Below, piece after piece: positions 13,278 to 15,764 of a DNA stretch of 15,764 nt. The position numbers were made by a program, and so were the translations under genes. Under the pieces are notes generated by a model that was not told the origin of the DNA, did not search any database, and worked only from the letters and a program-made list of their open reading frames with translations. Position 1 is the stretch's first letter. Every line of letters begins with the position of its first letter. Where the stretch lies: NCBI GenBank assembly GCA_020438915.1, contig JAGQTR010000142.1, positions 1 through 15,764 on the forward strand, given 5' to 3'. Source of the DNA: Mycobacterium sp. GTDB taxonomy: Bacteria > Actinomycetota > Actinomycetes > Mycobacteriales > Mycobacteriaceae.

Positions 13278-14785
13278 TGACGCTGGGCAGGGCGTTTTCT
13301 GTTGCGGTGCGCGGGGTCGAAGGCGAGATCGTCGAGATCGAGGCCGATATCACCGCCGGATTGCCCGGAGTGCATCTGGTGGGGTTGGCCGACGCCGCGC
13401 TGCAGGAGTCGCGTAACCGGGTCCGGGCGGCAATCACCAATTGTGGGTTCGACTGGCCGATGACGCGGCTGACCCTGGCGCTGTCGCCGGCGACCCTGCC
13501 GAAGATGGGTTCGGTCTACGACATCGCGTTGGCGGCCGCCGTGCTGGCGGCCCACGGTAAGAAATCGTGGCCCCGGCTGGAGAAGACGGTGCTGCTCGGG
13601 GAGCTTGCGCTCGACGGTCGCGTCCGGCCGATCAAGGGTGTGTTGCCTGCGGTGCTTGCCGCGCAGAAGCAGGGTTGGCCCCGGGTCGTGGTGCCGAATG
13701 AAAACTTGGCCGAGGCCAGTCTGATAGCGGGGATTGAAGTCTGGGGCGTATGCACATTGGGCCAGTTGAAGGCCTGGCTAGCCGGGAAAGCCGAGCTCAG
13801 TCCACGGCTGGACAAGCCTGCGAACACCCCCGACATCGACGCGGATCTGGCCGACGTGGTGGGGCAGCCGCACGCACGCTATGCGGTCGAAGTGGCCGCA
13901 GCCGGTGCCCACAACCTCATGATGACCGGTCCGCCGGGGGTTGGGAAAACCATGCTGGCGCAACGGCTTCCAGGTCTCCTGCCGCCGCTGTCGGATGAGG
14001 AGGCGCTGGAGGTCACGGCGATCCACTCGGTGGCGGGCCTACTGACCGGCGATTCGCCGTTGATTAACCGCCCGCCGTTTGTCGCGCCACACCATACGTC
14101 CAGCGTGGCCGCACTCGTCGGCGGCGGCCCCGGAATGGCGCGGCCGGGCGCGGTCAGCCGCGCTCACCGTGGAGTCTTGTTCCTCGACGAGTTCGCCGAG
14201 ATCAACGCCTGTGCGCTGGAGGCACTCAGAACACCACTGGAGGACGGCGAGATTCGACTCGCGCGCCGTGACGGGGTGGCTCGGTATCCGTCAAGATTCC
14301 AGCTGGTGCTCGCCGCCAATCTGTGCCCCTGCGCACCCCCGGACCCACGCGACTGTATCTGCGCTGCTCCGGAGAAGCGTCGCTACCGCACCAGGCTTTC
14401 CGGTCCGCTGCAGGACCGGGTGGATCTCCGGGTGGAGATGCACGCCTCCCGCGGCGGGTCCGTCGCCGCAGGCGAGGAAGAGTGTACTTCGGCTGTGCGT
14501 CAACGTGTCTGGGCCGCGCGTCGTGCTGCCGAGGAGCGGTGGCGCCCTTACGGCAGCATGACCAACGCCGAGGTCAGCGGGTCGCTGCTACGCCGCGAAT
14601 TCCGGCCCGGAACCGAGGCGATGTCCCCGCTGCGGACCGCGCTGGATCGAGGTCATCTGACGATGCGCGGTGTGGATCGGACGCTGCGGGTCGCGTGGAC
14701 CCTCAGTGATCTCGGCGGGCGTAGCTCACCGAGTAAGGGTGACGTCATGACGGCGTTGTCCTTCCGTCGGGCGGGGGAGAACTGA
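13277..14785 (+). CDS. comM: ComM, Mg-chelatase-like AAA+ ATPase/helicase
   Basis: A 502-residue protein of the usual ComM length. An N-terminal ChlI-like (Lon protease fold) domain covers ~1-170. The AAA+ core has Walker A GPPGVGKT (218-225) and Walker B LFLDEF (301-306). A cysteine cluster C350, C352, C360 and C362 replaces the NPCPCG region and may bind metal. The C-terminal Mg-chelatase lid domain is at ~410-500. In Vibrio cholerae ComM is a hexameric branch-migration helicase that helps integrate transforming DNA; whether it serves transformation or repair in mycobacteria is unknown. It is coupled by 1-bp overlaps (TGATG) to both yraN and dprA. Confidence 0.95.
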   Translation: MTLGRAFSVAVRGVEGEIVEIEADITAGLPGVHLVGLADAALQESRNRVRAAITNCGFDWPMTRLTLALSPATLPKMGSVYDIALAAAVLAAHGKKSWPRLEKTVLLGELALDGRVRPIKGVLPAVLAAQKQGWPRVVVPNENLAEASLIAGIEVWGVCTLGQLKAWLAGKAELSPRLDKPANTPDIDADLADVVGQPHARYAVEVAAAGAHNLMMTGPPGVGKTMLAQRLPGLLPPLSDEEALEVTAIHSVAGLLTGDSPLINRPPFVAPHHTSSVAALVGGGPGMARPGAVSRAHRGVLFLDEFAEINACALEALRTPLEDGEIRLARRDGVARYPSRFQLVLAANLCPCAPPDPRDCICAAPEKRRYRTRLSGPLQDRVDLRVEMHASRGGSVAAGEEECTSAVRQRVWAARRAAEERWRPYGSMTNAEVSGSLLRREFRPGTEAMSPLRTALDRGHLTMRGVDRTLRVAWTLSDLGGRSSPSKGDVMTALSFRRAGEN

Positions 14786-15764
14786 TGGACGACCAGACTC
14801 GCCGCGCCTGGGCCTACCTGTCGCGGGTGGCCGAGCCGCCGAACCCGCGCCTGGCCGACCTGATCGTCTCGTTCGGTGCTGTGGAGGCCGCCGATCGGAT
14901 CAGGCGCCGCGCGCTGACCGACCCCCGGCTGGCCCGCGCCACCGAAGCCCGATTCGACATCGATAGCGCTGAGAAGGACCTTGAGTTACTCGACCGGATG
15001 GATGGGCGGTTGGTCACCGCGGAGGACGACGAATGGCCGCGGCTGGCCTTCGGTTCGTTTCGCGGCGTGGACAGCAAGCAGCGGCCGCAGGCTCATCCGC
15101 CCCTGGTGCTGTGGGCAGTAGGGCCGGCAAGGCTGTGCGATGTCGCCGAGCGGGCGGCCTCGATCGTCGGGACCCGCGCGGCTACCGGCTATGGCGAACA
15201 CGTGGCCGCCGATCTGGCCGCAGGTCTGGTCGAGCGGTACGTCACGGTTGTGTCCGGGGCGGCGTACGGAATCGATGGCGCCGCTCACCGCGCGGCACTG
15301 GCCGCTGAAGGGGAGACCGTCGCGGTAATGGCCGCGGGGGTCGATGTGCCCTATCCCTCGGGGCATTCGGCACTGCTGCACCGGATCGCGCGCCACGGTG
15401 TGGTCGTCTCCGAGTATCCGCCGGGGACACGGCCGACCCGGCGACAGTTCCTGGCGCGCAATCGTTTGGTCGCCGCACTGAGCGGTGCGACGGTGGTCGT
15501 CGAGGCCGGGGCGCGCAGCGGCGCGGCCAACACCGCGGCCTGGGCACATGCGCTCGGTCGCCAGGTGGGCGCGGTGCCCGGTCCGGTCACCTCCTCGTCG
15601 TCGGTGGGATGCCACGTGCTGATCAGTGCCGGCGCCAGTGTCGTCACCCGGGCGGCCGATATCGTGGAGCTGGTCGGCCGGGTCGGCGAGTTGGCTCCCG
15701 ACCTGGTACGGCCGGTCTCGGTGGTGGACGATCTGACCGACGTGGAACTCGCGGTATACGAAGC
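14785..15764 (+). CDS. dprA: DprA, DNA-processing protein (3' end outside window)
   Basis: The reading frame is open from ATG 14785 to the window edge, giving 326 codons and missing the C-terminus. Residues ~1-70 are a degenerate SAM-like helical domain. The Rossmann-like DprA core carries SIVGTR (126-131), SGAAYGID (157-164), AGVDVPYP (184-191), EYPPGTRP (210-217), ARNRLVAALS (224-233) and EAGARSGAANTA (240-251). A winged-helix domain appears to begin at DLTDVELAVYEA where the window ends. DprA binds single-stranded DNA and loads RecA during natural transformation in competent bacteria; its purpose in mycobacteria is unclear. Its start overlaps the comM stop as TGATG. Confidence 0.93.
   Translation, partial: MDDQTRRAWAYLSRVAEPPNPRLADLIVSFGAVEAADRIRRRALTDPRLARATEARFDIDSAEKDLELLDRMDGRLVTAEDDEWPRLAFGSFRGVDSKQRPQAHPPLVLWAVGPARLCDVAERAASIVGTRAATGYGEHVAADLAAGLVERYVTVVSGAAYGIDGAAHRAALAAEGETVAVMAAGVDVPYPSGHSALLHRIARHGVVVSEYPPGTRPTRRQFLARNRLVAALSGATVVVEAGARSGAANTAAWAHALGRQVGAVPGPVTSSSSVGCHVLISAGASVVTRAADIVELVGRVGELAPDLVRPVSVVDDLTDVELAVYE

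Overview
The window is high-GC actinobacterial DNA and most likely comes from a mycobacterium, probably a free-living rapid grower (Mycolicibacterium type). The pointers are the yraN-comM-dprA order, a DmbC-type haloalkane dehalogenase, a DUF1206 protein behind a mycobacterial SigF-type promoter, and many 1-4 bp start/stop overlaps. All identifications are by reading motifs and by memory of families. No database search was run.

Left part (1-6.5 kb): the 3' end of an acyl-CoA thioesterase II gene runs into a convergent gene for a three-part enzyme: an AMP-forming acyl/aryl-acid ligase, an acyl carrier domain and a multi-pass acyltransferase-3 membrane domain. Its promoter region carries an IdeR/DtxR-like box. 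Upstream on the same strand are a six-helix DUF1206 membrane protein with a near-perfect SigF promoter, and a class I SAM methyltransferase. Divergent from the methyltransferase are a disulfide flavoprotein of the mercuric reductase/lipoamide dehydrogenase superfamily, whose C-terminal active site matches neither enzyme, and a small four-helix membrane protein.

Middle part (6.5-12.8 kb): after a convergent haloalkane dehalogenase gene comes the most interesting block. A four-gene ABC importer (lipoprotein binding protein, two permeases, ATPase, all overlapping) is transcribed leftward. From the same 136-bp intergenic region, a TVP38/DedA-type membrane protein and a CDP-alcohol phosphatidyltransferase are transcribed rightward. 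The binding protein and the phosphatidyltransferase closely resemble Escherichia coli YnjB and YnjF as I remember them. In E. coli the ydjXYZ-ynjABCDEF locus also joins TVP38 proteins (YdjX, YdjZ), an ABC transporter (YnjBCD) and YnjF. The shared gene set in such distant bacteria argues for one functional system, whose substrate I do not know. A plausible but unproven idea is import of a polar alcohol, its attachment to CDP-diacylglycerol, and lipid handling by the TVP38 protein.

Right part (12.9-15.8 kb): yraN, comM and dprA are conserved DNA-processing genes coupled by TGATG overlaps. dprA runs off the window edge. There are no RNA genes, insertion sequences or CRISPR arrays that I can see. 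No gene-free stretch exceeds about 140 bp.
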